Both the position numbers and the translations under genes were made by a program. A stretch of 64,000 nt of DNA from Eonycteris spelaea (taxonomy: Eukaryota; Chordata; Mammalia; Chiroptera; Pteropodidae), in assembly GCA_003508835.1 (NCBI GenBank), contig PUFA01000070.1, positions 3,906,001 through 3,970,000 on the forward strand, written 5' to 3'. The notes beneath the pieces were generated by a model. The model saw only the letters and a list, made by a program, of their open reading frames with translations. It was not told where the DNA came from and ran no database searches. How positions within the stretch are numbered: position 1 is the stretch's first letter; each line of letters opens with the position of its first letter. Positions 1-13,020 of the stretch are shown here, one piece after another.

Positions 1-1600
1 AGGAGGATTCCTTAAAGCAGACACGAAGTGAAAGAACCAGGAAGGTGAAGACTGGTAAATTTAACTCCTTAAAAATGAAGACCCTCTGTTTAGCAAAAGA
101 TATACTAAACACAAGAAAAAGAAACGACAGAGTAGAAGATATTTGTAAAATATATACCCAATAAAAGGTCTGATCCAGAACTCTTACAAATAAGAAAAAC
201 ACCAAAGCCAAACCAAACTAAATCGAGCAAAAAAAAAAAAAAAAAAAAAAGCTCAGAGAAACGAACAGTGGGCAAATGGGCCCTAAATGGGTAAAAGACT
301 TGATAAAAATTTCAGAAAAGACAAAATCTAAACATAAAAAAAAAATGGGTATATTTGTAGGAACCCTTTAAAAAATTTTCCTTATTCTGACATCTGGGGC
401 CTTGCAGACTCTGGAGGAAATATCCCTCCCACGGTTCGCAGAACTCTAAGGATAGTAAACCACTCCCTTGGAGTGTACTTTTCAAACACAGACCAACCAA
501 TCCGGGCCCATACCTAACGACCTCCTCTCTGGGGCTCTCACTCTGGGTCACTATCCACCTGCCCTAATGACTCAGGGCCAAGTTATACAAATAACCAGAG
601 ATAGCCCCTGTGCCCCAAAGCCTGCCGAAATTATTAAAGCCTGCCAATGCTAAACCTGCTTACCCTGCCTTGCCGTTCCTGTGGAAACCCACCAAAGGCT
701 CTTGCCCAGTTGCTCCCTCTCCCTCATAACAGACCCTGGTGCTTTCTCGTGTGACCCCCTCAAAGGCCTGATGTACCCCTTCCTTTTGGGAGCTGTGAGA
801 AACAAAGTACTTTTCAGTGGCGGTCATCTCCAGATCTGTTGGCCTTACTATATCCCAAAGTTTCTCTTAATACACTATATTTTAAAACATCTTCATCAGT
901 AATCAGAGAAATGTAAACTAAATCACAATGAGATATTGTTACATTCTGATAATATTGGCAAGGATTACAGTATCTGATGAAATCAACTGTTGATGAATAC
1001 AGACAACCGAAAGGCTGATACACTGCTGGTGGGAATGTACATCATTACAACCATTTTCAAAAATAGTTTGGCAATATTTAGTAAAGTTGAAGACATGCTC
1101 ATTTCAGATATGTATACCCTAGACAAACTCCTGGACATTTGCAGTAAGATACATGTTCAAAACGGTCACAGCAGCGCTGTTTTCAATGGCAAAAAAGTAG
1201 GTAACACCTCACATATTCATCGATTATGAAATAAATACAATGGGATGTTATATAATGGAAAATAAATGATTATAACTGCATGAAACAATGTGGAAGAATC
1301 TCACAAACATAATACTGAGTAGAAAAAATCATATACAGTACGATTCCATTTATGGAGAGTTTAATAAAATAAAAATTAAAGCATAAATCATTTAAAAACA
1401 CAAACATGTACTGGTTACCCTTGAGGGTGTTTGGAAGGCAATGAGAAAAGGGAGGTACAAAGGTAATGATGGAAGTAAAAGGTGATGATGTTTTTCTTAA
1501 ACTTGGTGATAGTTCCATGGGTGTTCACTGCCCTGTTATTCTTCACACTTGACACATATTTTATAAATATTCTTTTGTATCTACTGAATTCTTAATATAA
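1..1600 (+). mobile_element. Old L1 3' region, interrupted
   Basis: Intron downstream of the last exon in the window. Positions 1-330 and about 878-1,600 resemble the end of L1 ORF2 and its 3' UTR: the second part opens with a phrase like cagtaatcagagaaatg and carries ctgctggtgggaatgtac. Many substitutions and stops mark it as ancient. An A20 run lies at about 230-250. Confidence 0.7.
337..876. mobile_element. LTR-like insert within old L1
   Basis: About 540 bp, richer in GC than its surroundings, splits the L1 on both sides. Its composition (cc-rich, with ccctgtgccccaaagcc and ctccagatctgttggcc) looks like a solo LTR of an ERV1-type element. I could not identify clean TG...CA ends or a target-site duplication, so the class is a guess. 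Confidence 0.35.
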
Positions 1601-1660
1601 GCAATTCTAAAAAAAAGTACATAACAACTAGTTTTATAATAGCGTGAACACAAAGCATAC

Positions 1661-1740
1661 CGTCTTCACTGGTGTGGGGCTCTGTGCCAGCATCCTGATC
1701 CACTTCCTCCAACGTACCGTACTCACTGTATGGGCTGTCG
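1661..1740 (-). CDS. SRGAP1: SRGAP1 exon: acidic spacer after RhoGAP
   Basis: An 80-bp exon read on the minus strand. The acceptor is ccactccacag before CGACAG and the donor is GAAGACG before gtatgc. Its first base completes the Cys codon split with the previous exon (TG|C). It encodes DSPYSEYGTLEEV followed by DQDAGTEPHTSED, the acidic spacer between the RhoGAP and SH3 domains. Human SRGAP1 has His where this sequence has Tyr in SEYG, as far as I recall. It ends in phase 1, so the SH3 exon must follow below position 1. Confidence 0.93.
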
Positions 1741-3965
1741 CTGTGGAGTGGAAATAGAAATTCATGTATGAAGCCAAAGTGTAAAGGATCTCAAAAATGA
1801 ACAATTGCTACTATAAGGAAAAATATAAGATTTGGAATGGCAAAAGAGTTCTGGATAGCCTTTCAATGGAATGCTGGAGCCTCCAAGGATTATTGGTCCT
1901 ATAGGAGTGCATGCCCCTTCTTTGACACAAAGGTTAGTTTATAACTCTGTAAAGAAAAGTTAATTTGTAGAAGACTATAGATTTACAAATAATTCTCATC
2001 CATAGAAATAAAAATTTGTTGCGTCCCAGTAGAATATGATTATTGCCCTGTGGATCCACGGGTTTTTGCAAATTCATTTCAAAATTCCTTGCTGCATATA
2101 AATTGCTAGCTCTTTGATTTCTGCTTTGAATTGACTGTAGTATCTTTTCCATCTTTTCTGGAAAGATTTTCATTTTATATCTGTGTGAGTTATGATTTTA
2201 TCCTTTTAAAAAACTTACCCTTTAACACTACCATCTTCTCTCTTCAAATGCATGCTGATAAGTGGAATGCATTGGGCACAAATACAAACTGACTTTACTG
2301 TAAATGCCCATTTATGTTGCTGGTGTTGAGTGACAAGGATAACTACTATATTACTGACTTTCTGTTTAAAATGAGCAATAGAACACTATGTATGGGTGAA
2401 GGAATAATCAAGCACATATGACTGGCTATAAGACTATTTGGGGCTTCCATTCTGTTTGTAAAAAAAAAGTAGTGACCACAAAATTCCTAGAGTACAATGC
2501 ATCAAATAATACTGATCAGACATCCACATACTTACTCTTTGATAAAATGAGCAAGACAGCAGAACTTACTGATATAGCCCTGAATATCTGGAAATACAAA
2601 ACATGACTGACACTGGCCTTGAAACAAAAGTAACTATGAAAATAAAATTATGTGTCTCACCATGGCTTTTTATTCATTCACCTTCTTGAGCCAAGCTCAG
2701 TCAGTACCCTGTACATAGTAAGTGTTCAAGTAAATATTTTTGAGTTGAATTTCATGTGTAAAATTGCTTGGATATATTACAGAACTGGCATCCGTCATTC
2801 TTTGCTGTTAATTTAGAAAGCAATACTTCTGGAAAGAGTCAACCCTCAGTTTTCTTAAGGCATATGACCATACTGTGGTTTAAGATCATATTATGGGTTA
2901 AGTAAAAAATAAGAGTACTTTTAGTTGTTTAAGATCTGTCAGCTACTAATTCTCCTTACACCTAATCTCCGTAAGGCAATGGGCAACAGAGTCCAAGGAG
3001 AATCCAGAATGAAAGGCTTAGACAAATCTATTTCCAGCTGCTCTGACATCTGAGCTGCGCAAAGTGGTTTCTGAGATAGGCTGGGGGGCAGCTATAGAGT
3101 GGGAGAATTCATGTGGGTTTTAGAATCAGATGTGGGCTGCCTTAGTTACTACTAGTCATCGGACAAGCTCCTTGGCTTCTCTTAACTTACTTGGTAAAGT
3201 GGTTGTGAGGCAAAAAAGATGAGACCATATATACTTAGTAGCTGGCATGTGATAGAGTCTCAAGTAATCAAAGCTACTTTCATTGTATACGAATTCTTAG
3301 AAGCTGAAACTTATATATCAAATAATGAACATAAACATTTTAGGGTTTTTTACTCTTGGGGTTGTTCAACTGACTATCTCCCTCATTTTTACACTTCATT
3401 GGAAGGTATTTATACTTTTATATTAAAAAAAAATTGTTATCCCAACAACATATTCATGTAATAAATTTGCTCAAAATAACCAGTACTACTATAACTGCTT
3501 AGGATAATATTAGTAAGAATAAAAATGAAAATAAGTAAGAACAAAAACACATTTGGTTGATAGGGCTCCTTTAAAACGAGAATTTTGAAAGACTATATTA
3601 TATAGAATTAAAACTATTTCAGAATGAAAATAGTATCTGCCAATTCAGTTATCTTTTCTTGATGTAATAGTAAAAATTAATATAGCTCTATATAATATTA
3701 AAACCACTATTTCCTACGAAAGCCATGATAGGGTGAATACATTTCAAAGATGTCATTCTTAGGGAAAAGAAAGGGATGAATATGTGTTTCCATAATAAGA
3801 AGCCAGTGTTTTCTAATTTATCTTAAGTGTTCCTGCTGCTGCTTTTTTATTTTTATTTTTTAATTGGTAGCACTGGTGGCTAAGGTCAATTCTTTTTTTT
3901 AAATAAGTTGATATCTATACTTCCATAATTTGTCCGGGGGAAAGGACTAAAATTTTTGGACTTAC
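1741..3965 (-). other. SRGAP1: Intron, mostly unique AT-rich sequence
   Basis: 2.2-kb SRGAP1 intron. Apart from a MIR copy near 3,110-3,275 I see only AT-rich unique sequence, with pyrimidine and T runs at 3,840-3,900 next to the donor of the following exon. Confidence 0.7.
3110..3275 (+). repeat. MIR SINE fragment
   Basis: Resembles MIR in plus orientation: a ggttttagaatcagatgtgggctgcc-type start, then caagctccttggcttctc and a gtggttgtgaggcaaaa core, ending near gctggcatgtgatag. Diverged. Confidence 0.6.
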
Positions 3966-4190
3966 CAGTAGTCGTCTCCAGCCATACATTTCTCATAAAC
4001 AGGGCCATCTAGCTCTTTAGCATCTGGGAAAATAGTCTCATGGTGGATGATGATGGTTTTGACAATTTCATTCACATGAGCCTGGCAAGATACTTGATCT
4101 TGTATTTCCGGGACAGGCATCAATGTTGGGCCAAAGCAAATGGCCAGGTTATAAGGGTCCATCATGTTCTCATCACTGTATTGTGAAAGA
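3966..4190 (-). CDS. SRGAP1: SRGAP1 exon: C-terminal part of RhoGAP
   Basis: A 225-bp exon; acceptor tcctttccaag, donor TACTG|gtaag. It encodes LSQYSDENMMDPYNLAICFG, then PTLMPVPEIQDQ and VNEIVKTIIIHHETIFPD, ending DDYC across the junction. The motif DPYNLAICFGP is the conserved late RhoGAP helix with the Asn that stabilises the GTPase switch regions in this fold. PVPEIQDQ and DAKELDGPVYEK distinguish SRGAP1 from its paralogues. The exon opens with the third base of a His codon (CA|T) and ends with two bases of Cys, matching its neighbours. Confidence 0.95.
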
Positions 4191-6981
4191 CTTGGAAAGG
4201 AAGCAAGAAAGGATTTATAAAAGAACAACGGGTCATCTAACATGATACACCAATTTTTATTGTGATATTTAAATAATTCTAATAACTATCTGATAACCTA
4301 CTAAAACATTTTGCATTGAAATAAAAGAACAAGGGGGAGAAACAAAAATTGATATTTAATAAGATATTCCATATTCTGAAAATAGGGATCTAAAATATTT
4401 AATTTGGTTTTTATTATCAGAATAAAATGATATTCCATCTCACTTTAAGTTGGCTCAGCAAATGCGCTAAAGAAAGTAAAGTGACTTACAACCTTTCGAC
4501 TAGACAGAAACTGAAAGGGGAGTAAGTCCTACTTGCTTAATTAAGCGGCTTTTTGAAAGCCACAAGGGAGTTTAAAATAATCTCTACTACAAAGAAAATT
4601 GGAATCGAAAAAAATGAGTTTCTACAGTTAGGCTTTAAATGCTGCTCAAGTTAATCTGGGAAGGGCAGTAGCAATCACCATAAAGCTTTATGGATATCTT
4701 TAAAATTGTCCTCCCACTACTCAAAAACATCTCAGATTTCAGTATTCTCCTACAAATCTTGAGGAAAGCCTACAGGAAAACAAAGTACCCTTTCTTTGTA
4801 ATCACTGAGAGAAAGCAAACTCTAGACTCTATAATTTGCTTAAGGTAAGACTACCAACGCGTGGTGGAGAGAAGGGGAAAAGAATCCTCAATTCTCTCAT
4901 GTCATTTAAAGCTGGCAAACTACAAACTTTGGGGAGATTTCTGGTTCTCCAGCATTTCTAAACTCAATCCAATGGATATTTGTGAGATATCTTCCACAGG
5001 TGACTCAAAATAAGCCAGCTCTTTATTGCTTTGCCTCTAACACATGAGCAAGGTGCTGTTCCAGGGAGAACCAAGAATGTTATCTTTCAGTGTATAAAAT
5101 GTCCATCTTGAAAGGAAATGTAAAATCCAGGAGAACAGATGACAAATGGAAGGAGAAAAAAAGAGACTCGACTACCTTTGTGAGATGGTGACAGACACAA
5201 AGAAACAGAAACCATATGACATGATACTTTACCCTTTTTTGGAAATGAGATAGCCTAGAAAGTAGAAAACACAAAAGCATAATTTCCACAGCTAACATAT
5301 GTCTTTCCCTCCTGCCATTTCTCAAACATACGATTAAAAAAAAGTTCACAGTAACAGTCACGATCATGTTACAGATCATCCTGTAAATGAATGCAGGAAG
5401 GAGAAGTGATATTCAGAATAAAATGATCTAATTTTCAAAGGGAAAAAAACCCCACAAGCTCAATGGGGAAAGTCACAGCTAATTTTTCTGGGTCTTTAAT
5501 TTAGTGCTGTCTTGAAGAGCAAAAATCTGACATGAAAATGTTATTTACCTACGTTTTGATTTTACAATTAAAAAAGAATAGACTCTCTTTTAAAAATTCC
5601 TAGCCCAAGCATCCTACCCTAGAGGACGGGTCTTCTCTCTGCATGAAAGCAGGTGCAGGGAGCCAGGGGGCATCTTTGGGCAGAAATGCTGGAAGCAATG
5701 CCAGCTGATTCACGGCACGTTTGCCATTCTGTTGAGATATGTGGTGAGTTAGATTCAGGTTTTGAGAACTTTTTTAATTCACAATTTGCTTTCCTTGTCC
5801 ATTGTGGTTTATTGGTTCGCAGTTGGTTTTGCTCAGGTGTATCAGGAGAATTTGGTAAGGAAAGCATGGAGGGGGCCGGCAAGAATGCAAGGGGAAGAGG
5901 AAGCACATGTAATTAGAGGTGAACACGGCAAGCCTTCAGATTTTGCAACAACCTGGATGACTAGGCTTATTTGAAGGTAAAAAAAATTATGGCTTATATT
6001 TAACCTAAACATAGTTTATGTCATCTTTCTAGATACTGCTTATTTCCAGTGGTGACTTATGTACAGATGGGTTCCTACAGTCATTTGTGGATGTTTTAGT
6101 TCCATTCTGTATGGTTCCCTGCCAGCATTTCCCTCTTGTGTGATACTTGGTTTCTGGGGTCAACCTGAGTGGGTATGACCTCAGGAAGTCAGCAGGTTTG
6201 GAATAAATCTCATGGCTTTTGAGAACTTAAAACCTCCAGTGAAACAGAGAAAATATTGTAATTGTAGGAAGGGAGAATCCATGTCAGAATGAGAAGCATT
6301 TCCCCTCAGCTTATTCTCCCTGAACTTATTTCCAGTTGCTTAACTGAAACACTTAATAGTAAGGGGACTCTTAGGAGTTGGGGAAGATGTTCTTATAATG
6401 GAGCCCCTGTATCAGGAAGTAATGCAACTGAAAACCAAGCTACCTGAATTCAAAGAGTAAAAGTTTCTTGAAAATAATGCAGTGATTTGTAAGACTTGTT
6501 AATTTTTTTTAGAAATATCTTTTTCTTGACAATGTCTAATTATGTTGAACTTGCAGACATTTTTTTTTTCTGGACCTGTGTAAGTCTCATCTACAACTTC
6601 CCTTCTTCCCTGGCTACAATATTAAAATCACAGAAATTTTCTTCAGTGAGAAGTGGTTTACATATCCTGACAAAAACACTCATGACATTAGTTTCGGATG
6701 GAATGTGGAAAAACACATTTCACTGAAAAGTGTTTTGTACAGTGAAATTTGTATACATTTTTTGCATTTATGGCCAATTTCTTCATCTTTCATCTATCAC
6801 AATGACCTTGATCTGCTGAGGAAAAATGGACCATCAGTTTATATTCCATGTCTTCTCTTTGACTCTGCTAATAAATGGAACCCAATGTACATTTTACAGA
6901 ATCCAAGAACAAAAGACAAGACTTTAGGGCAATGCCAACAGAATTCAGATGGGTATTTTGGCAGAGGATTAGAGTACTTAC
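4191..6981 (-). other. SRGAP1: Intron without recognised repeats
   Basis: 2.8 kb between RhoGAP exons. I recognise no repeat family. Positions 5,620-5,990 are noticeably more GC-balanced than the rest and have overlapping open frames on both strands with no known protein similarity; a conserved non-coding element is possible but unproven. Confidence 0.6.
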
Positions 6982-7087
6982 TGATTGAGGAAGGCAAAGA
7001 GGTACCTCATCACTATTAGGACCGACCTGGGCAAGGTCAGGAGGAGTTTGCGGATGTGAAGCGCCCTCTCATAGAGATTATCTATTC
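6982..7087 (-). CDS. SRGAP1: SRGAP1 exon: RhoGAP middle
   Basis: A 106-bp exon encoding (R)IDNLYERALHIRKLLLTL then PRSVLIVMRYLFAFLNH, the helices that precede the DPYNLAICFGP motif. Acceptor is cctcttctgcctgcag followed by GAATAG; donor is CAATCA|gtaagt. A second AG lies 6 bp further in (after GAATAG) and keeps the same frame. The upstream one has the better pyrimidine tract and restores the Arg-Ile pair seen in the family, so I chose it. Confidence 0.94.
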
Positions 7088-7349
7088 CTGCAGGCAGAAG
7101 AGGATATGGTCAGGATCCTTTCACTTGCCATGTTTAAAGCAGAACACTAGATTTCCTACCTGTAGATAAGCAATCCCTTGCCCTTGGGTGAGAGGCAGTA
7201 GTAACCAGTATAATGAGCTCACAGAAGAGAGGGTTACCTGGGACTTCCTAATATTATTTTACCTCTTTACTAGGAATACAAATTGTCCAAAACCTCTCAA
7301 TACTAACAGCAAAAAGGTTACTGATAATCACCCATTATCTACATAATGG

Positions 7350-7535
7350 TCTATATTGTACAACACATTTTCACATTTGTTATCTAATTTAATGAGGATA
7401 ACAGTACTGTGGAGTAGGCAGGGCATGCACTATCAACCCGTCTAATGGATTAGGAAAATGAGAACTGGGCTTACCCAAGGTCAGTCGGCTAGAGAGGTCG
7501 AGCTGGGACTAGAACCTACTTTTATATTTCTTAGG
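7350..7535 (-). repeat. MIR SINE fragment
   Basis: Reverse-orientation MIR: ttgttatctaatttaatgag, then gaaaatgagaactgggctta, acccaaggtcagtcggctag and gctgggactagaacc match the core and tRNA-like part in antisense. Confidence 0.75.
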
Positions 7536-8029
7536 TCTTTCTTGGATTTCAAAGCACCTTCATAAAGCACAACTTTGAAGACATCCAATAAGCATATATT
7601 TGAGAGAAATATTTCAAAGAAAATATTTCAAAAACATTTTTAAAGCTTACTATAATTTCATATTACTACATTTGTTCTTAATTGCTCTTGAGATATTCAC
7701 ATATCCTACTTGAAAATCTTAGGCCTTAGCTTTTGACACTTTTGTTTCTCCTCCCACTTCTCAGGTTTCCTGACTTTCTCCCTCCCATAAATGAGGTTAT
7801 CCCTCAAGGATCTCTACTTGGTTCTCTTCAGGTGAACCTCATCCAATCTCGAGGTTATGATCATGATACTTCTATGAAGATGGTACTTTTCTTCATTTTT
7901 CTCCCTTGCATGGGACAAATATCTTCACTGAATATCTTCACTGTAATTTGCCAGTGGAAATCGTTATTATTTCTTAACTCGAATCATCATAATACTCTCC
8001 TAACTTAGTTTCCCATCCAATTCCTCTTA

Positions 8030-8135
8030 AACCAGTGGGTCTCCACTCTGACTTGGAATCACATGGGGAGATTTTTTTAAATGCTGATGCCCAAGATTCT
8101 TGTATGTGGCCAACGTTGAGAACCACTGCCTTAAT
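8030..8135. mobile_element. Short hAT-type DNA transposon
   Basis: About 100 bp bounded by inverted ends: ccagtgggtctccactctg and ccaacgttgagaaccactg. The layout is that of small non-autonomous hAT-Charlie elements (MER3/MER5-like). Family not fixed. Confidence 0.55.
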
Positions 8136-9734
8136 TAGTCATGCCAAGCTCAGGCCCCTGGAACTTCGTGCGCTGACACCAGCTGCTTTGCATTATTATC
8201 AATCCACCAGGTTACCTAGGCATTTTAATTTTCCTCTCTGAATGGCTGAAAAGGTGGAAAATGTATTAGGAATATTCTCACTTAGCTACGATTAGCTTGC
8301 AAAACGAATAATTTATCAGAATTCTTGGGAAAAGTCATTTCCATTTCCACCTTTGAGTGTGCCACAGCTGGAACTTTTAGAAAATAGGATTCCAGAAACT
8401 CTAACTAGAGTATAAGTAAAACATGATCATCCAATGAACAGTCCAAGGCACTTTAAAATTTTCAACAAAAATCAATAATTAATAAGAGTGTGATTTAAGT
8501 AATACTGAAATAAACACATTTATTCTGCCTTTTAATTTGTTAAGTATTTAAAAATGGAAAAAACTCACAGCACTATGAACAAGGTTAGGGGCATATCTAT
8601 TGAGTGTAAGTACTTTAACATACTTTCCAGACAATGATCTTGATTTTTTTTTCTTCTGTAAAGAGGGAGTGAGGAGCTTTAAAAAAAATGTTATTAAACA
8701 GGTGCATAAATTTACTCAGGCCACAAGAACTCAATAATTTAAGTTATCAACATTTCCACCTAATTCATTCCCAGTGTCCCAGTAGGATCAAAACGTGTCC
8801 CAGAGTAATCTGTTTGTCTCCCATGACAACTTCATGGGCCACTTGGCCAACCTGTGTTGTACCAAGGGAATGAAATACCTACAGATGAAATAATTTGCAA
8901 CTCATTGAGATTTTAATGGGGAGAATTTTGCATCTATAAATGTGTATGTTTAGGCATAGCTAGATTATCGTTTCAAATCTGGAATTAAATGGTTAAAAGG
9001 TTATTACCTGAAATAACCAATTTTTTTAAAAGAATGACTTATTGCTTTTTTAAGTTAAAGTGAAAAGATTCAGCACACCTGTATCTAGATAGTCTACCTT
9101 AACAAACAGGCGCAATCTCTCAAAGGTGAAATTATATATATAATGATCCATTCTTAAAAGTAAACATTGAGACTTACTAGCATTTATTCCATTGGTCATT
9201 AAAATTGCATTGCATAAATGATTTTACATTCATGCCTCAAACTAGTCACAAGTTTTTTATGTAAAAGATAAACTATAAAGATGAATTATCCCATTAATAA
9301 TTCTCTGGTGATACCCTCTACTCCTTTTCAGCCAGTACAGAGCTATAAAGGTTATGATTAAAGCAAAACAACAACAAAAAACTTCCCATTGTTTACTGAG
9401 GATTTGGGAGTGTTTCAAGAGATAAACGTCTCCTGACTCTCCAAGCTAATCCTCTGTGTAAGGCTAAGGTCAACTATCAGGAAGAGGATTTTAGCAGCTT
9501 AAAGCTAGCTTTGGGGTCCTAGAGTTAAAGAAAAAAAATGGAAGGAAAGGGAAAGGAGCCCTTTTACTGTATTATTGATCTTTAATCTTTGTCAAATCTC
9601 ATAGAAGGCAAGTCATTTTCAGGCTAGATGAGGACACAAGCATTACTTCTAAGAGACTTAATCTTAACTCAAGATCTTCTTGTTTCTATCTCTCAGTTCT
9701 AAACTTAGTTCCCCTACCCTTAAAGGCAGTTTCA

Positions 9735-10255
9735 CGTTTCTATGTAAAAAGAATTGGGGGAACAGATATTTATATACCAGTTTCATAGCAGCATTATCAT
9801 AGCAGCCAAGTGCGGAAATAACCCGTAAATTCATTGATGGATAAATAGATAAACAAGTATGGTATATACTCAATAAAATATTATTCAGCCTTAAAAAAGG
9901 AATAAAATTCTGACACATGCTACAATTGGATAAATCTTGAAGACATTAGACCAAGTGAAATAAGCTAAATACAAACAAACAAATACTGTATGTACAAGGT
10001 ATCTAGAATAGTTAAATTCATAGAGACATAAAGTAGAACTGCGGTTGTCAGGAACCGGGATGAGGGAGGAATGGGTAGTTATCGCTTAATGGGTATAGTT
10101 TCATTTCAGGATGATGCAAATATCTGGAAATGAATGGTGTGATGGTTCCACAACAACATGAATGTATTTAATGCCGCTGAACTGTACGTTTAAAATGGTT
10201 AAAACGATAAATTTCATGTTATGTATATTTCATATGCAATTAAAAAAAGTATGGG
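9735..10255 (+). mobile_element. L1 3' end fragment
   Basis: Resembles the L1 ORF2 end and 3' UTR: accagtttcatagcagcatt, ggataaatagataaacaagt, ttattcagccttaaaaaagg, then a 3' tail around ctgtacgtttaaaatgg and a short A-run. Confidence 0.85.
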
Positions 10256-12004
10256 AAGGTATGCAAATGAAAGATTTCAGAAGAGAAAAGCAAAGGGAAT
10301 GGTAAAAATAAAAGCGACACCAAAATCCTAGACAAAATCAAATGAGGCAGGCATCCCTTCTTGCAACTACAGTAAACATAAATCAAAGCAAAACGAATTG
10401 CTGGCATTCCTGATGTAGCAGAAATCTATCTGTCCCAAAGGCCTCAGCCCATGATGGCTGTGAGCAGGACTCAGATCTAATCTGACTGGTTGCTCAACAG
10501 GCTGTAGCATGCATCCTACAGGAGTCTTGCTCCAGTGCAAATGACTCATTTGCTCTCTTGAGTCCAGTTAGTGGGTCAAAATTTATGGTTGCTATGGACA
10601 CTCTGATTAATGCACATTCCTAGCTGGCTCTGAGTGTGGCAATTCATGGTCTTTCACAATTTTATGCCATATGAAGAGATGGATCTTTTTCTTCCCCTCA
10701 GAAAAATTGTTAGTGAGGAAAACCAATATTTCCTTTGGATTTCTTTTATGCTGGGCTTTTGTTTCCACAATTCGGATTTTATGTAATTAGGTAAAAGTGG
10801 CATTCATCCAATCTTGATCACACGCTCCAAGCTCCCTGGGCTAGTTTATGTTCTTTTTCTAGCACCACAAGGTTCCCATGTCGGCATCCCAACTTCACAG
10901 CACGGGGTTTGACAGCTCCACATAAATGCGTGTGAAAGATTCACCACAAAACATAAGTTGCTTCAGCAAATGGCAAAAGGTTCAAATGGCCATTCCTCTG
11001 AAAACACTAGTTCTTTTGTAGCACTATTTGCAAAAGTTTTGGTTGGTCAGAAAACAACTAATAAATCACAAATTGCAAATTTATCCTCAAGTATGAAAAC
11101 AAGGAAGGAAATTAATGGCCACATTTAGATATGGTTTATGTAAGAGCAGGCACACAAATACTTCTGAGCTACATAGCCCAACAAGCAGTATTCAAGGTGA
11201 ATTGACCAGTCTCAGGGCATTGCTAGATTCATTTTAGGTTCTAACAATGTCAGCGTTTAATCAACTGTAGTGTGTGTAACAGTGTATGTGTGCAAATGAA
11301 AGGGAAAGAGAAAAACAGAGATATTGTAGCACGTTTGGATGGATCTTCGCCTAGCCTTGAGATGAGTTACCAGCTGCTCTTCTAGGTAAGAAAGAAAATG
11401 CTTACAAATCTCTCTAACCATTAATAGATTGACTTCTGAGAATTAAACCATTGTGTTCTTTCCTAGTGGAATAGTAACACTGTAAGAATATATACATAAT
11501 GCTTCTCCTGCTGAATTACCATAGTAAAGTTAGTAAAGAAACTGAGTTTTAGCCTAGGAAGGTTTACCTATTCAGTTCAGATACTAAGCCTTGCATATTT
11601 TTAAGGATAAAAGGAATCCCTAAGAAAATTATTATTAGGCATCAAACAAATTTAGAGTTCGGTACCACTATGTTTGCAATAAAGCTGAAAGAGTTTTTAG
11701 CAACAAAAATATACACTGGAGCACCAGAAAAATAATTCAAACATTTTTTTCATGAAACAATTAGACATAGCCAAATAGACTTATGCAGTTAAGACTCATC
11801 GTAGTATTCTGTATAGTTAATTGCTCAATCACTGGAAACAACATACATTTCTAAAACTAAGTGATTTGTTAAATTAAACAAAACCATTATTTTGCCACTA
11901 AAATCTCTATTTTGAAATATATTTACTGATATTAGAAAATGTTAATAACATTGTTAAATTAAAAAACTGGTTATAAAGTGCAAATATAGTATGATACAAT
12001 TAAT

Positions 12005-12170
12005 GACAGATTTATTGATATAATTCATATATTACATAATTCACACATTTAAAGTGTACAATTCAATGGGTTTTCATATATTCACACCTGACAAACCACT
12101 ACCTCAATCAATGTTAAAACATTTTCATCACCTCAAAAAGTGATCTCACATCCATTAGCAGCTACTTGGT
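12005..12170 (-). mobile_element. L1 3' end, antisense
   Basis: Begins tttaaagtgtacaattcaat followed by a gttttcatatattcac phrase and acattttcatcacctcaaaa: the reverse complement of an L1 3' UTR terminus. Confidence 0.75.
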
Positions 12171-12179
12171 ATGATGCAA

Positions 12180-12600
12180 TTTTATTAAAAGGATGTGGTT
12201 GTGGTACATCCATACAATGGGATATTATCTGGTAATAAAGTAAAGAGCTGATACATGCTCCAACATGGAGGAACCTTAAAACTTTATGCTAGTGAATGAA
12301 ACCGGTCACAAAAGACCACATATTGTATAACTCCATTTCTGTGAATTGGCCAGAATAGGTAAATTTATAGATATAGAAAACAGATTAGTGGTTGCCTTCT
12401 CCTGAGGGTGGTGGTGGTTATGAGTAAGAAGGAAGTGTTTGCTAATTGGGGTTTCTTTTAAGAGTCATAAAAATGTCCTAAAATTGATTGTGGTGATGGC
12501 TGCATAATCTTGTGAATATACTAAAAAAACACTGAATCGTATATACCTTATTGGATAAATTTTATGATATGAGAATATCTCTATAAGTTGCTTTTAAAAA
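12180..12600 (+). mobile_element. L1 3' end, sense
   Basis: Contains gtggtacatccatacaatgg, accggtcacaaaagaccaca and tagtggttgcc, the usual order of L1 3' terminal motifs, in the opposite orientation to the fragment just before it. Confidence 0.85.
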
Positions 12601-12639
12601 TACATAAGTGTATGTATAAAAAAAAATCAGACACTAAAA

Positions 12640-13020
12640 AGGTTAACCTTATCTTTTTGTGGAGGAATTACAGAAGATTTGTTTTCTAGTTTATTTTCTA
12701 ATTTTTCTACAGTGATCACGTATTTTTGAAAAGCACTGATTGGCTATTTGATAATTTTAATGAATTATTGTTATTTTTTAGGTATGATAATGGCATTGTG
12801 GTTATGTTGTACATACAAAAAAAAGAGAAGAGTCTTCATCTCTTGAGATATATACATAAGGTGAAGTGATATGATGTCAGAAGGATGATGGAAGGGGAAT
12901 AGGTGGAATAATTCTGTCCAAGAAATGAAAATTGTTAAAGCTAGGTGACTATTTATACTGGGGTTCATTTTATTTTTCTTTTATAGATATTTGAAATTTT
13001 CTATAATAAAAAAGTCAAAA
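12640..13020 (+). mobile_element. L1M-type 3' UTR fragment
   Basis: Ends in atatttgaaattttctataataaaa and contains ggtatgataatggcattgtg plus tgatatgatgtcagaag, typical of old L1M/L1MC 3' UTRs. It seems to be a separate insertion from its neighbour. Confidence 0.6.

Noticed and set aside
7082..7087. Alternative acceptor 6 bp inside the exon
   Set aside because: It keeps the frame, but the upstream AG has the better pyrimidine tract and restores the expected Arg-Ile codons.
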